NCBI RefSeq assembly: GCF_042652345.1
Contig: NZ_JBHSJJ010000001.1
Span: 1-64,000 of the forward strand
Reading direction: 5' to 3'
Length of the DNA stretch: 64,000 nucleotides
From: Negadavirga shengliensis
GTDB lineage: Bacteria > Bacteroidota > Bacteroidia > Cytophagales > Cyclobacteriaceae
Shown here: one piece after another, positions 1 to 8,692 of the stretch
Layout of the letters: the number at the start of each line of letters is the position of its first letter
How positions within the stretch are numbered: the first letter of the stretch is position 1
Position numbers and translations under genes: made by a program
Notes under the pieces: model-generated
The model's input: the letters and a program-made list of their open reading frames with translations, nothing else
Told to the model about the DNA's origin: nothing
The model's database searches: none

Positions 1-175
1 TGGCGTCCGGCCCGTGACAGGCAAAGCAGTTGTCCGACAGGATCGGACGCACATGGAAGTTATAGCTGATCTGGTCAGAGGATGATAATGAAAAATCCTG
101 ATTATCATCGCCAGATCCACAAGAACTCCAGGTGAAGACTAATAGAAGCAAGATATATAGCGAATGCCTAAGCAT
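1..175 (-). CDS. N-terminus of a lipoprotein with a planctomycete-type cytochrome c domain (partial)
   Basis: Only the first 58 codons are in the window; the gene runs off the left edge. The ATG at 173-175 (minus strand) is followed by a hydrophobic signal and a lipobox ending in Cys (TWSSC), so the product is probably anchored in the envelope. The end of the visible part reads VRPILSDNCFACHGPDA. This carries a CxxCH haem-binding motif inside the VRPIL(S/A)xxCxxCHGP signature known from PSCyt1 (DUF1549/DUF1553) proteins. That family is usually large and linked to polysaccharide or sulfatase loci. A TAnnTTTG-like -7 box lies at 249-256 but no good -33 element is seen. The full function cannot be judged from this fragment. 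Confidence 0.75.
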   Translation of the reverse strand, partial: MLRHSLYILLLLVFTWSSCGSGDDNQDFSLSSSDQISYNFHVRPILSDNCFACHGPDA

Positions 176-352
176 AAATTGGGCTCATTTTAAGTGACTC
201 TCAACCCCCAATTTGGTAAAATAAACAGAGAATTACAAATAATTCATACAAATGTATATGGAACGATACTCTAATGGAAATATAAGACAATGATCGGGTA
301 CCTAACTTAAATTAAAAAAGATTTTTTTGTCATTTTCCATCCTTATTCAAAG

Positions 353-375
353 AAAAACAGCCCGGGTCAGGGCTG
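353..375 (-). terminator. Rho-independent terminator after accC
   Basis: On the minus strand a CAGCCC/GGGCTG stem (370-375 with 358-363) is followed by a run of five Ts (353-357). It lies about 40 bases beyond the accC stop and should end the fabH-efp-accB-accC transcript. Confidence 0.7.
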
Positions 376-416
376 CTTCAAAACAAAAAGGGCTGTTTTC
401 ACAACCCTTGTTATTT

Positions 417-1769
417 TTAAAATTTACTGACTTTTGAAAAGTCGAAAGTTTCCAGAAACTTGGTGGTGAAATTCCCCGCTATAAAATCAGGATCCTCCAA
501 CAAGGCCAAGTGAAAGGGAATGGTGGTTTTGATGCCATCTATCACAAACTCTTCAAGAGCCCGCTTCATACGCACGATCACTTCTTCCCGGGACTGACCA
601 CTGACGATCAACTTGGCAATCATGGAATCATAGTTGGGGGGGATGACATATCCGGCGTATACATGGCTGTCAATCCTTACTCCCCTACCTCCGGGAAGAT
701 GCAGGTTGACTATCCTTCCAGGGCTCGGTCTAAAGCCGTTGGCAGAATCCTCGGCATTGATCCGGCATTCCATTGCGTATAACTTGGGGAAGTAATTTTT
801 CCCGCTGATGGGTTCTCCGGCAGCGACTTTAATCTGCTCTTTGATAAGATCGAAATCTGTAACTTCTTCAGTGATGGGGTGTTCTACCTGGATACGGGTA
901 TTCATCTCCATGAAATAGAAATTCCGGTTTTTATCTACCAGAAATTCTATCGTTCCGGCTCCTTCATACCCGATGGCTTCCGCACCTTTTATGGCTGCCG
1001 CCCCCATTTTTTCCCTTAATTCATCTGTGATAAAGGGAGATGGGGTTTCTTCAACCAACTTTTGGTGTCTTCTCTGTATAGAACAATCTCTTTCTGACAG
1101 ATGACAGGCCCTGCCTCTGTTGTCCCCGATCACCTGTATTTCAATGTGTCTGGGTTCCTCCACATATTTTTCCAGGTAGAGTCCGTCATTGCCAAAAGCG
1201 GCAGCGGATTCCTGCCTGGCATCATCCCAGGCCTTTTTAAATTCTTCAGGTTTTCGGACAATCCTCATCCCGCGTCCACCGCCGCCTGCTGTGGCTTTAA
1301 GAATAACAGGATAGCCCATTTCATCTGCAAGGGACAAACCCTGTTTCAGATCTTTCAGCAAACCTTCAGATCCCGGGATAGTGGGGACGCCTGCTTCGGC
1401 CATGGTGGCTTTAGCGGTGGCTTTGTCTCCCATTTTTGCTATCATTTCAGGACTGGCTCCTATGAATTTGATGTTGTACTCTTCACAAATTCTGGAGAAT
1501 TCCGCGTTCTCAGACAAAAATCCATACCCTGGATGTATGGCATCCGCATTCGTGATTTCTGCCGCAGCAATAATCCGGGGGATATTCAGATAGGAATCCT
1601 TGCTGGGAGCAGCTCCGATGCAGACCGCTTCGTCTGCAAAACGGACATGCAGACTATCTTTATCAACAGTGGAATATACAGCGACGGTTTTGATTCCCAT
1701 CTCTTTACAGGTCCGAATGATCCTTAAAGCTATTTCTCCTCTGTTGGCTATTAAAATTTTATTGAACAC
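417..1769 (-). CDS. accC: Acetyl-CoA carboxylase biotin carboxylase subunit
   Basis: ATP-dependent carboxylation of biotin on the AccB carrier, the first half of the acetyl-CoA carboxylase reaction that makes malonyl-CoA for fatty acid synthesis in the cytoplasm. The 450-residue length is normal. It opens with MFNKILIANRGEIALRI, the standard biotin carboxylase start. It has the ATP-grasp glycine-rich loop (KATAGGGGRGMRIV), then EMNTRIQVEHPITEEVT with the metal and catalytic residues, and the C-terminal RPSPGRI region. It is the last gene of fabH-efp-accB-accC, 30 bp after accB. The carboxyltransferase subunits are not in this window. Confidence 0.97.
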   Translation of the reverse strand: MFNKILIANRGEIALRIIRTCKEMGIKTVAVYSTVDKDSLHVRFADEAVCIGAAPSKDSYLNIPRIIAAAEITNADAIHPGYGFLSENAEFSRICEEYNIKFIGASPEMIAKMGDKATAKATMAEAGVPTIPGSEGLLKDLKQGLSLADEMGYPVILKATAGGGGRGMRIVRKPEEFKKAWDDARQESAAAFGNDGLYLEKYVEEPRHIEIQVIGDNRGRACHLSERDCSIQRRHQKLVEETPSPFITDELREKMGAAAIKGAEAIGYEGAGTIEFLVDKNRNFYFMEMNTRIQVEHPITEEVTDFDLIKEQIKVAAGEPISGKNYFPKLYAMECRINAEDSANGFRPSPGRIVNLHLPGGRGVRIDSHVYAGYVIPPNYDSMIAKLIVSGQSREEVIVRMKRALEEFVIDGIKTTIPFHLALLEDPDFIAGNFTTKFLETFDFSKVSKF

Positions 1770-1799
1770 AATACAAAAGGGATGTGGTTTAAAGAAATT

Positions 1800-2285
1800 T
1801 TAATGAGTGGGTTCGACTAAAAACAAGGGCTGGTCATATTCGACCGGTGAGGCATTTTCAACGAGAACCTTAACAATTTTGCCGGAAATTTCCGATTCAA
1901 TCTCGTTAAACAATTTCATGGCTTCGATGATACACACGGTCTGTCCTGCCTGGATGGCATCGCCCACATTGACAAATACATCTGTATCAGGATTGGGCGA
2001 CCTGTAAAAAGTACCGATCATGGGTGATTTTATTTCCAAATATTTTTTATTCTCTTCTTCTACGGAAGAAGCCGGTGGCGCCGGTTCCACGGCAGGCTGT
2101 GTTTGGGGAGCGGGAGCCGCCGGGATGGGGTTTACCGGACTGGATGTTGCTTCCACTGGTCTCGCTGCAACTGGCTCTGAATTTTTCTTAATGGAGAGTT
2201 TAAACTCATCCGTTTCGATTTTTACCTCCGCCAATCCGGAATTGGAAATAAAATCTATTAACTCTTGAATTTCTTTGGCTTTCAT
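1800..2285 (-). CDS. accB: Biotin carboxyl carrier protein of acetyl-CoA carboxylase
   Basis: Carries the biotin that AccC carboxylates. The product has 161 residues: an N-terminal helical segment (about 1-35), a Pro/Ala-rich linker (about 40-75) and a biotinyl domain (about 82-160). The biotinylation motif is EAMKLFNEIE, so Lys124 should receive the biotin. It starts at an ATG (MKAKEIQELIDFI), as in other AccB proteins. It lies between efp (119 bp upstream) and accC (30 bp downstream), the usual Bacteroidota order. Confidence 0.96.
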   Translation of the reverse strand: MKAKEIQELIDFISNSGLAEVKIETDEFKLSIKKNSEPVAARPVEATSSPVNPIPAAPAPQTQPAVEPAPPASSVEEENKKYLEIKSPMIGTFYRSPNPDTDVFVNVGDAIQAGQTVCIIEAMKLFNEIESEISGKIVKVLVENASPVEYDQPLFLVEPTH

Positions 2286-2404
2286 AAATTTTCCTATTTG
2301 AACAGGCCTTCGCTAAACTTTTATACAGGGCCCAACAGATCAGAAATATTCGTATTACGTGATAAAACTATGTAATTTAACAATAAATCACATACAAATT
2401 GGAA

Positions 2405-2968
2405 TTATTTCACCCTTTCGGAATAAGATCCGTCCCGGGTATCCACCTTAATCAGGGTATCCTGATCTACAAACAGCGGAACCATAACGACTGCGCCGGT
2501 TTCCAAGGTTGCGGGCTTTAAGGTATTGGTAGCCGTGTCTCCTTTTATCCCAGGTTCAGTGTAGGTTACCATTAGTTCCACAAAAGGGGGCAGCTCCACT
2601 CCCAAAGGCCTTTCAGTTTCGGCATGAATCAATATATCCACCTGCTGGCCTTCCTTCAGAAGTCCGGGCCTTTCTATTAGTTTTTCCTCAATGGGGATCT
2701 GCTCAAAAGTTTCAGTATCCATGAAATGGTAGCCCAGGTCGTCACTATATATAAACTGATGAGGTCTTTTTTCGACCCTGGCAGTGACCACTTTCTCCCC
2801 GGCGCTGAAAGTTTTATCCAGCACCTTTCCCGAAGTCAGACTCTTCAATTTTGTCCTCACAAAAGCAGGGCCTTTCCCTGGTTTTACATGCTGAAATTCC
2901 ACTATGGACATGATGTCGTTATTAAATTCCAAACAAAGTCCATTTTTAAAATCTGCCGTACTAGCCAT
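2405..2968 (-). CDS. efp: Translation elongation factor P
   Basis: Rescues ribosomes stalled at consecutive prolines. The protein has 187 residues with the three-barrel EF-P layout. The loop at the tip of domain I reads VKPGKGPAF, with Lys32 where EF-P is commonly modified. It is therefore the lysine type, not the arginine type that is rhamnosylated. No EpmA or EpmB gene is in this window, so the modification route is unknown. It sits between fabH (25 bp upstream) and accB, which suggests one transcript from the promoter at 4135-4166. Confidence 0.96.
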   Translation of the reverse strand: MASTADFKNGLCLEFNNDIMSIVEFQHVKPGKGPAFVRTKLKSLTSGKVLDKTFSAGEKVVTARVEKRPHQFIYSDDLGYHFMDTETFEQIPIEEKLIERPGLLKEGQQVDILIHAETERPLGVELPPFVELMVTYTEPGIKGDTATNTLKPATLETGAVVMVPLFVDQDTLIKVDTRDGSYSERVK

Positions 2969-2993
2969 ATTTATACTTTGATTTTCTACTTGT

Positions 2994-3992
2994 TTATTTC
3001 GGATCGTAACCCCACTTCAGGTAAACCGCTCCCCAGGTGAATCCTCCCCCAAAGGCAGCAAGGACCAGGTTGTCCCCCTTTTTCAATTGTGATTCATAAT
3101 CCCATAGACATAGTGGCAGGGTGCCTGCTGTGGTATTCCCGTACTTTTCAATGTTCAGCATCACCTTTTCGGGCCCTATCCCCATTCTATTGGCTGTGGC
3201 ATCGATGATCCGCTTATTGGCCTGATGGGGCACCAGCCAGGCGATGTCGTCACCCGTGAGGTTATTTTTGGCCATAATTCTTGCACTTACCTCGGCCATA
3301 TTGGTTACCGCAAACTTAAATACCGTAGATCCTTCCTGGAACACATAATGTTCTCTGTTCCGGACGGTTTCCAATGTAGCCGGCTTTCGGCTTCCTCCTG
3401 CCCTCATATGCAGATAATCCGCTCCTGAACCGTCTGTATGCAGAAGAGCATCCATTATACCATAATCCTCCTCAGTAGGCTCAAGCAACACCGCACCCCC
3501 TCCGTCACCAAAAATAATACATGTCGTCCTGTCTTCGTAATTGACAATAGAGGACATTTTATCTGCCCCTATAACGATCACTTTTTTATGGACACCGTTT
3601 TCGATAAACTGACTCCCAATGGACAAGGCGTACAAAAAACCAGAGCAGGCCGCGGATATATCGAAGCTATAGCTGTTTTTCGCCCCCACTTTATCCGCTA
3701 TGATGTTGGCGGTGGCAGGAAACAGCATATCAGGCGTCACCGTGGCACAGATAATCAAATCAATCTCTTCGGGATCGGTATTCGTTTTTTCCAGAAGACC
3801 TTTTACCGCTTCCGTACCGATGACAGAAGTTCCCTGCCCTTCGCCTTTCAATATTCTCCTTTCCTTGATTCCCGTCCTGGTGGTGATCCATTCGTCGTTG
3901 GTCTCCACCATGGTTTCCAGTTCTTGGTTGGTAAGCACATAGTCAGGAACCCAGGCATGTACTCCTGTAATTACCGCTCTCTTTTTCTTCAT
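2994..3992 (-). CDS. fabH: 3-oxoacyl-ACP synthase III
   Basis: Condenses acetyl-CoA (or another primer CoA) with malonyl-ACP to start fatty acid chains. At 332 residues it is of normal length. The Cys-His-Asn triad is visible: Cys116 in DISAACSGF, His256 in VPHQANKRI and Asn286 in KYGNTTAG. It is the first gene of fabH-efp-accB-accC. In many bacteria plsX and rpmF sit just upstream of fabH. Here that place is taken by a divergent molybdenum hydroxylase pair, so fabH has its own promoter (4135-4166). Confidence 0.96.
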   Translation of the reverse strand: MKKKRAVITGVHAWVPDYVLTNQELETMVETNDEWITTRTGIKERRILKGEGQGTSVIGTEAVKGLLEKTNTDPEEIDLIICATVTPDMLFPATANIIADKVGAKNSYSFDISAACSGFLYALSIGSQFIENGVHKKVIVIGADKMSSIVNYEDRTTCIIFGDGGGAVLLEPTEEDYGIMDALLHTDGSGADYLHMRAGGSRKPATLETVRNREHYVFQEGSTVFKFAVTNMAEVSARIMAKNNLTGDDIAWLVPHQANKRIIDATANRMGIGPEKVMLNIEKYGNTTAGTLPLCLWDYESQLKKGDNLVLAAFGGGFTWGAVYLKWGYDPK

Positions 3993-4134
3993 CTAATTTT
4001 TTCTTGTGTCATAAGGAACCCGATGGGGCTGTCTCCAGATAATCCAGGACAGTATACTTTTAATGAACAAGTATTGGGGTTGTGTTTCCTTGTTTTTTAA
4101 TGATTGGCCCAAAGACTCTTTGTTTTAAGAATGC

Positions 4135-4166
4135 CAAAATTATTTAAAATGTGCTTGTTCACCAAA
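4135..4166 (-). promoter_or_regulatory. Bacteroidota sigma-type promoter for the fabH operon
   Basis: Read on the minus strand the sequence is TTTG (4163-4166), 20 bases, then TAATTTTG (4135-4142). This matches the TTTG / TAnnTTTG consensus known for the primary sigma factor of Bacteroidota. Transcription would start near 4128, giving a leader of about 135 bases before fabH. Confidence 0.65.
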
Positions 4167-4288
4167 GTTTTTGGGGAGTAGTATAAAATAAAATTCTCTT
4201 TCAGTCCCCCGGCAAACCCAAAAAGCGTTTTTTTGCATTCATCCGGTGAATTTACTACCTTAACGTGTCCAAACATTTTTCTGCTAAA

Positions 4289-4738
4289 ATGAGAATAAAT
4301 GTCAACAACAAAGAACATGCTGTAGATTTATCGGGCAACCCGAGCTTACTTGATGTCCTGAGAGAACAACTGGATCTTACCGGCAGCAAATACGGTTGTG
4401 GCGAAGGGGCCTGCGGAGCCTGCAAGGTTTTGATAAATGGCATTCCCACACCCTCCTGCATCACTCCGACCGTGAGTGTGCAAGGTAAAAAGATAGTCAC
4501 CATCGAAGGATTGGAAAATGAGGGCAAACTACACCCTGTGCAGGAAGTCTTTCTGGAAGAAGATGTTTTCCAATGTGGATACTGTGCTTCTGGTATGATC
4601 ATTACCGCTACCGCATTGATCGAAAACAACCCCAATTTAACCAAACAGGAAATCCAAGATGCCATGCAAGGCAATATCTGTCGGTGTTGTACTTATCCTG
4701 ACATCACCAAAGCCATTGCCAAGGCGGCGGAACAATAA
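4289..4738 (+). CDS. (2Fe-2S)-binding subunit of a molybdenum hydroxylase (IorA-like)
   Basis: Electron-transfer subunit that passes electrons from the molybdenum subunit encoded next to it. The plant-type [2Fe-2S] motif GCGEGACGACKVLING and the second-cluster motif QCGYCASGMI ... CRCCTY are both present. Oddly, the last motif reads CRCC where CRCG is usual. I chose ATG 4289 (MRINVNNKEHAV), which matches how the family starts; a GTG at 4265 could add eight residues. Length is about 149 aa, normal for isoquinoline 1-oxidoreductase alpha-type subunits. The catalytic subunit starts 9 bp after this gene's stop. Confidence 0.9.
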   Translation: MRINVNNKEHAVDLSGNPSLLDVLREQLDLTGSKYGCGEGACGACKVLINGIPTPSCITPTVSVQGKKIVTIEGLENEGKLHPVQEVFLEEDVFQCGYCASGMIITATALIENNPNLTKQEIQDAMQGNICRCCTYPDITKAIAKAAEQ

Positions 4739-4747
4739 GAAACCGTC

Positions 4748-6895
4748 ATGGAAAAGTCAGAAAAAGAAATCCCGGTCATTTACCCTGAACAGTACGAATT
4801 GTTTGAAAGGGGACAGCTTCGCGGCCCGATCAGCCGAAGAAGCTTTTTCAAAAGGATGGGGGCAGGAATGGCAGCCTTTGTGGTGGTATCGGATGTTCTG
4901 TCAGCCCAAGCCTTTAAGCACCTTTCCCCAAAAGAAAAAGCCCTGGCAGAAGATACCATAGCCTCCTGGATACATATTGGTGCTGACGAAAGCATAACCG
5001 TTTATACAGGAAAAGTGGAAGTCGGACAAAACATCAGGACCTCCCTCGCCCAAACCGTGGCAGAGGAACTTTCGGTTCCGGTAAAGGACATCACGCTGAT
5101 CATGGGGGACACCGACTCGGTACCTTACGACAGAGGCACCTTCGGAAGCCTTACCACACCACAGATGGCTCCCATATTGAGAAAGGCAGCGGCCTCAATC
5201 AGAGAAATGATGGTGGAACTGGCCTCAAAGGAATGGAATCTGGGCAAGGAAACCTCCCTCCACATGGAAAAAGGATATATCCATCATCCTTCCAATGGGG
5301 CCAAACTGAGCTATGCCCAACTGGCCAATGGCGAAAAGCTGTTTCATAAAATCAACAACGACGCGAAAACCGTACCGCCTAAAGAGTGGAAAATCGCCGG
5401 TACATCTGTCCCCAAAGTAAACGGCAGGGACATCATTACAGGCCGTCATCAATATGTATCCGACATGTCCCTCCCGGGAATGGTGTATGGAAAAATCTTA
5501 AGACCTCCGACTTACGGGGCTACTTTGGAAAACATCAATACAGCAAAAGCTGAACAAGTACCCGGCGTGAAAGTCGTAAGGGAAAAGGATTTTGTAGGCG
5601 TTACTGCCCCGGATTCCCGTACAGCATCCATGGCGTTGGCGATGATTGAGACGGAATGGAAAGAAATGCCCCAGCCCTCCAGAAACGTCCTGTTTTCCCA
5701 TCTTAAAGAAAAAGGGGAAAAAGACGAAAGTGAACGGGAAGCACTGCTTCAGGCCTATTCTTCCGCGGAAGACAAGCTGGAACAGGAATTTCTGATCCAC
5801 TATATTGCCCATGTCCCGCTCGAACCCCGGGCAGGGATCGCCAAATGGGAAGGGGATCAATTGACCGTCTGGACAGGCACCCAACGTCCTTTTGGGGTGC
5901 AGGAGGAGCTACAGAAAACCTTCAACATTCCGAAAGACAACATCAGGGTACTCATGCCGGACACCGGCTCAGGCTATGGCGGGAAGCATACGGGAGAAGC
6001 GGGTATCGAAGCCGCTAGGCTTTCTAAAGCTGTGGGTAAACCTGTTAAGGTCAACTGGACCAGAGAGGAAGAGTTCAAATGGGCCTACTTTAGACCCGCG
6101 GGGGTGATAACGGTAAAAAGCGCCACACGGAATGGTGCGCTGGCAGCATGGGAATTCCACAATTACAATTCAGGCTCTGCCGGTCTTCAGACTCCCTACG
6201 AAGCCATGGAAAAACATCATAAATTCCACTCCTCCGACTCTCCCCTAAGGCAAGGGTCTTACAGGGCATTGGCGTCCACTGCTAATATTTTTGCCATAGA
6301 ATCCCAAATGCATGACATGGCGGTGCTGAACAATACTGATCCATTGGAATTCAGGCTGAGACATTTAAAAGACGACCGTTTGACTGCAGTCGTAAAGGAA
6401 GCGGCCAAAGCATTTGATTGGGGGAAAAAGAAACCCACTGATCATGGATACGGGATTGCCTGCGGAGCGGTAAAGGGAGGCTTCGTAGCCACATGTGCCG
6501 AAGTACACGTTCATCCCTCCTCCCATGAGGTAAAAATTCTCAGAACAGTGACCGCTTTTGAGTGTGGCGCCATCATCAACCCCAGGCATCTCAGGAGCCA
6601 GGTACTTGGATGTGTGCTTCAAGGTCTGGGAGGCGCTTTGTTTGAAGCAGTGGATTTTAGAGATGGGGATATTTTGAACCCGTCCCTCTCCGCGTACCGG
6701 GTGCCCAGGTTTAAGGATACCCCTGAAATGGAAATCGTCCTTTTGGACAGGAAAGACCTGGCCTCATCAGGAGCTGGAGAGGCACCTATCGTGGGTATTG
6801 CCCCAGCCATCCGAAATGCGATATTTGATGCCACTGGAATAAAAATCAACCAGTTGCCCCTTTTACCGAGTGGAGTGGTACCTGGAATGGCATAA
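4748..6895 (+). CDS. Tat-exported molybdopterin-binding subunit, xanthine dehydrogenase / IorB family
   Basis: Catalytic subunit of a molybdenum hydroxylase that would oxidise an aldehyde or N-heterocycle outside the cytoplasm. A twin-arginine signal is visible near the N-terminus (SRRSFFKRMGAGMAAFVVV, Arg30-Arg31), so the enzyme is exported folded. Further family marks are the glycine-rich GSGYGGKHTGEAG segment and SGAGEAPIVGIAPAI near the C-terminus, with the conserved active-site Glu of the GAGEAP motif. The 715 residues are similar to or slightly shorter than IorB proteins. No cytochrome subunit follows. The substrate cannot be named from sequence. Confidence 0.88.
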   Translation: MEKSEKEIPVIYPEQYELFERGQLRGPISRRSFFKRMGAGMAAFVVVSDVLSAQAFKHLSPKEKALAEDTIASWIHIGADESITVYTGKVEVGQNIRTSLAQTVAEELSVPVKDITLIMGDTDSVPYDRGTFGSLTTPQMAPILRKAAASIREMMVELASKEWNLGKETSLHMEKGYIHHPSNGAKLSYAQLANGEKLFHKINNDAKTVPPKEWKIAGTSVPKVNGRDIITGRHQYVSDMSLPGMVYGKILRPPTYGATLENINTAKAEQVPGVKVVREKDFVGVTAPDSRTASMALAMIETEWKEMPQPSRNVLFSHLKEKGEKDESEREALLQAYSSAEDKLEQEFLIHYIAHVPLEPRAGIAKWEGDQLTVWTGTQRPFGVQEELQKTFNIPKDNIRVLMPDTGSGYGGKHTGEAGIEAARLSKAVGKPVKVNWTREEEFKWAYFRPAGVITVKSATRNGALAAWEFHNYNSGSAGLQTPYEAMEKHHKFHSSDSPLRQGSYRALASTANIFAIESQMHDMAVLNNTDPLEFRLRHLKDDRLTAVVKEAAKAFDWGKKKPTDHGYGIACGAVKGGFVATCAEVHVHPSSHEVKILRTVTAFECGAIINPRHLRSQVLGCVLQGLGGALFEAVDFRDGDILNPSLSAYRVPRFKDTPEMEIVLLDRKDLASSGAGEAPIVGIAPAIRNAIFDATGIKINQLPLLPSGVVPGMA

Positions 6896-6931
6896 AACCG
6901 CCACCCCCGCTGCCTGGCAAAAGCAGTAGTG

Positions 6932-6957
6932 CCCCCGGATAAACCCCGGGGGTTTTT
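6932..6957 (+). terminator. Rho-independent terminator after the molybdenum hydroxylase genes
   Basis: CCCCCGG (6932-6938) pairs with CCGGGGG (6946-6952), followed by TTTTT. It lies about 40 bases after the plus-strand stop. No T run follows on the minus strand, so it should act mainly for the plus strand. Confidence 0.85.
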
Positions 6958-6963
6958 ATTTGA

Positions 6964-8349
6964 TCAAAGTATATATTGAGAAAGGTCCCTGTTTTTCACA
7001 AGCGTACTCAGCCGCTCCTGCACCATTTCTTTGGTAATCATGATTTTGCTATTGGCCTGAATCGTGTCAGGTACTTCAAAGAGAAAATCATTCAACAGGT
7101 GACTCATGACCGTGTGCAATCTCCTTGCACCAATATTTTCCACCTCTTCGTTGATCCTGAATGCCAAAGCAGCAATTTCCTGTATGGCATCATCCGTGAA
7201 TTCCAGTGAAACCTCCTCCGCTTCAAACAATGCCTGATACTGCTTGGTAAGTGCGTTTTTGGGTTCTCTCAGGATCCGGTTAAAATCTTCCTGTGTCAGG
7301 CTGCTCAATTCAACCCGGATCGGGAAACGCCCCTGTAACTCAGGAATCAGATCAGAAGGTTTACTGACATGAAAAGCGCCTGCGGCAATAAAAAGAACAT
7401 GGTCCGTGTGTACCAGGCCATATTTGGTGTTTACCGCACTGCCCTCCACTATAGGAAGCAGATCCCTTTGCACTCCCTCACGGCTTACATCCGGCCCACC
7501 GCCTTTACTGGATCCGGAAGCGATCTTGTCGATTTCATCGATAAAGATGATGCCATTGTTTTCCGCCAAGCGGATGGCCTCTTCTTTTACCTCGTCAAAA
7601 TCGATGAGTTTGGACGCTTCTTCTTCCATCAATATTTTTCTGGCTTCACTGATGGTGACTTTCCTTTTCTTAGTCCGTTTGGGCATCATGTTGCTCAACA
7701 TGTCCTGTAGTCCCGCCATACTGGCTTCATCCATCATGCCGTTGCCGATCATACCTATTCCTGAGGGCATCGATTGTTTTACACTTATTTCGATTTTACG
7801 GTCCTCCAGTTCACCGTTTTTCAGCTTTTCCCTGAAACGTTCCCTTGTTTTCTCATTGAGCTCCTCCTCGGTGGCGTTGTCCGGGTTAAATTGCTCCGGA
7901 CTGCTCACCGGACTGCCGAACCCCTGGCGTTTGACCGGAGGAATGAGGATATCCAGCAGCATATCTTCAACTATCACGGCCGCCTTTTCTTTCACTTCCT
8001 CGTTTTTGGCCTCCTTCACCAGGTTGACCGACTGCTCGACCAAATCCCTTGCCATGGACTCCACGTCCCTTCCCACATAGCCTACTTCCGTAAATTTTGA
8101 AGCTTCTACCTTTGTAAATGGGGCATTGGCAATTTTGGCCAGTCGCCGGGCTATCTCGGTTTTCCCTACGCCGGTAGAACCAATCATTAAAATATTGTTG
8201 GGAACAATGTCCTTTTGGAGCTCTGATTTCACCATCAACCTTCGGATCCGGTTTCTAAGTGCAATGGCCACGTTTCTTTTCGCATCCTGCTGGCCAATAA
8301 TATATTTATCCAGTTCAGCAACAATCTGCTTTGGTGTCAAATGATTCAT
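6964..8349 (-). CDS. hslU: ATP-dependent protease ATPase subunit HslU
   Basis: AAA+ unfoldase that feeds proteins into the HslV peptidase. The start is set at the ATG of MNHLTPKQIVAELDKYIIGQ, the conserved HslU N-terminus. This gives 461 aa, in the family range; a longer frame upstream adds 55 residues with no family likeness. Walker A is GSTGVGKTEIARR, Walker B is GIIFIDEIDKI, and the intermediate domain sits between them. An AAAGG ribosome site lies just before the ATG. hslV is not adjacent, which is uncommon. lon lies 343 bp upstream on the same strand. Confidence 0.95.
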   Translation of the reverse strand: MNHLTPKQIVAELDKYIIGQQDAKRNVAIALRNRIRRLMVKSELQKDIVPNNILMIGSTGVGKTEIARRLAKIANAPFTKVEASKFTEVGYVGRDVESMARDLVEQSVNLVKEAKNEEVKEKAAVIVEDMLLDILIPPVKRQGFGSPVSSPEQFNPDNATEEELNEKTRERFREKLKNGELEDRKIEISVKQSMPSGIGMIGNGMMDEASMAGLQDMLSNMMPKRTKKRKVTISEARKILMEEEASKLIDFDEVKEEAIRLAENNGIIFIDEIDKIASGSSKGGGPDVSREGVQRDLLPIVEGSAVNTKYGLVHTDHVLFIAAGAFHVSKPSDLIPELQGRFPIRVELSSLTQEDFNRILREPKNALTKQYQALFEAEEVSLEFTDDAIQEIAALAFRINEEVENIGARRLHTVMSHLLNDFLFEVPDTIQANSKIMITKEMVQERLSTLVKNRDLSQYIL

Positions 8350-8692
8350 TTTATTTCCTTTCATATTTAAGGTTAGAATTGCCTTAAAGTTTTTAAATTC
8401 TTTGTAATGCCTATTAAATGGGTTTCCCCCGCTACATGAAAATGCATTCTGGAATAAGAAAATTCCATTTTCTACCTGGCTAATGGAGATGATGCAGATA
8501 GAGAGAGAATACATGGGCGCCTGCCGCAGCCGGCCGGGAACAGGTACAAAAGGATAGCTTCTTTTAACCTATAGCCGCAAGTCGGGTATATCCCGGGTTT
8601 TCTACAAATACAAAGGACACGGGATTCTTTGTGCATATGACACCTGCTGGCATACCAGTTGACATCCCGGAAAGCACCAACAATATGCCTCG
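8350..8692. other. Intergenic region between lon and hslU
   Basis: This 343-bp stretch holds no convincing gene. Short inverted repeats occur (for example CGGGTATATCCCG near 8583-8595 and CTGGCATACCAG near 8647-8658), but neither is followed by a T run on the minus strand. No clear TTTG-N20-TAnnTTTG promoter was found for hslU. Confidence 0.5.

Noticed and set aside
1101..1727. 208-codon plus-strand frame opposite accC
   Set aside because: It is an antisense shadow of a clearly conserved gene.
4097..4318. 73-codon minus-strand frame in front of the molybdenum hydroxylase genes
   Set aside because: It spans the fabH promoter and the start of a real plus-strand gene and resembles no family.
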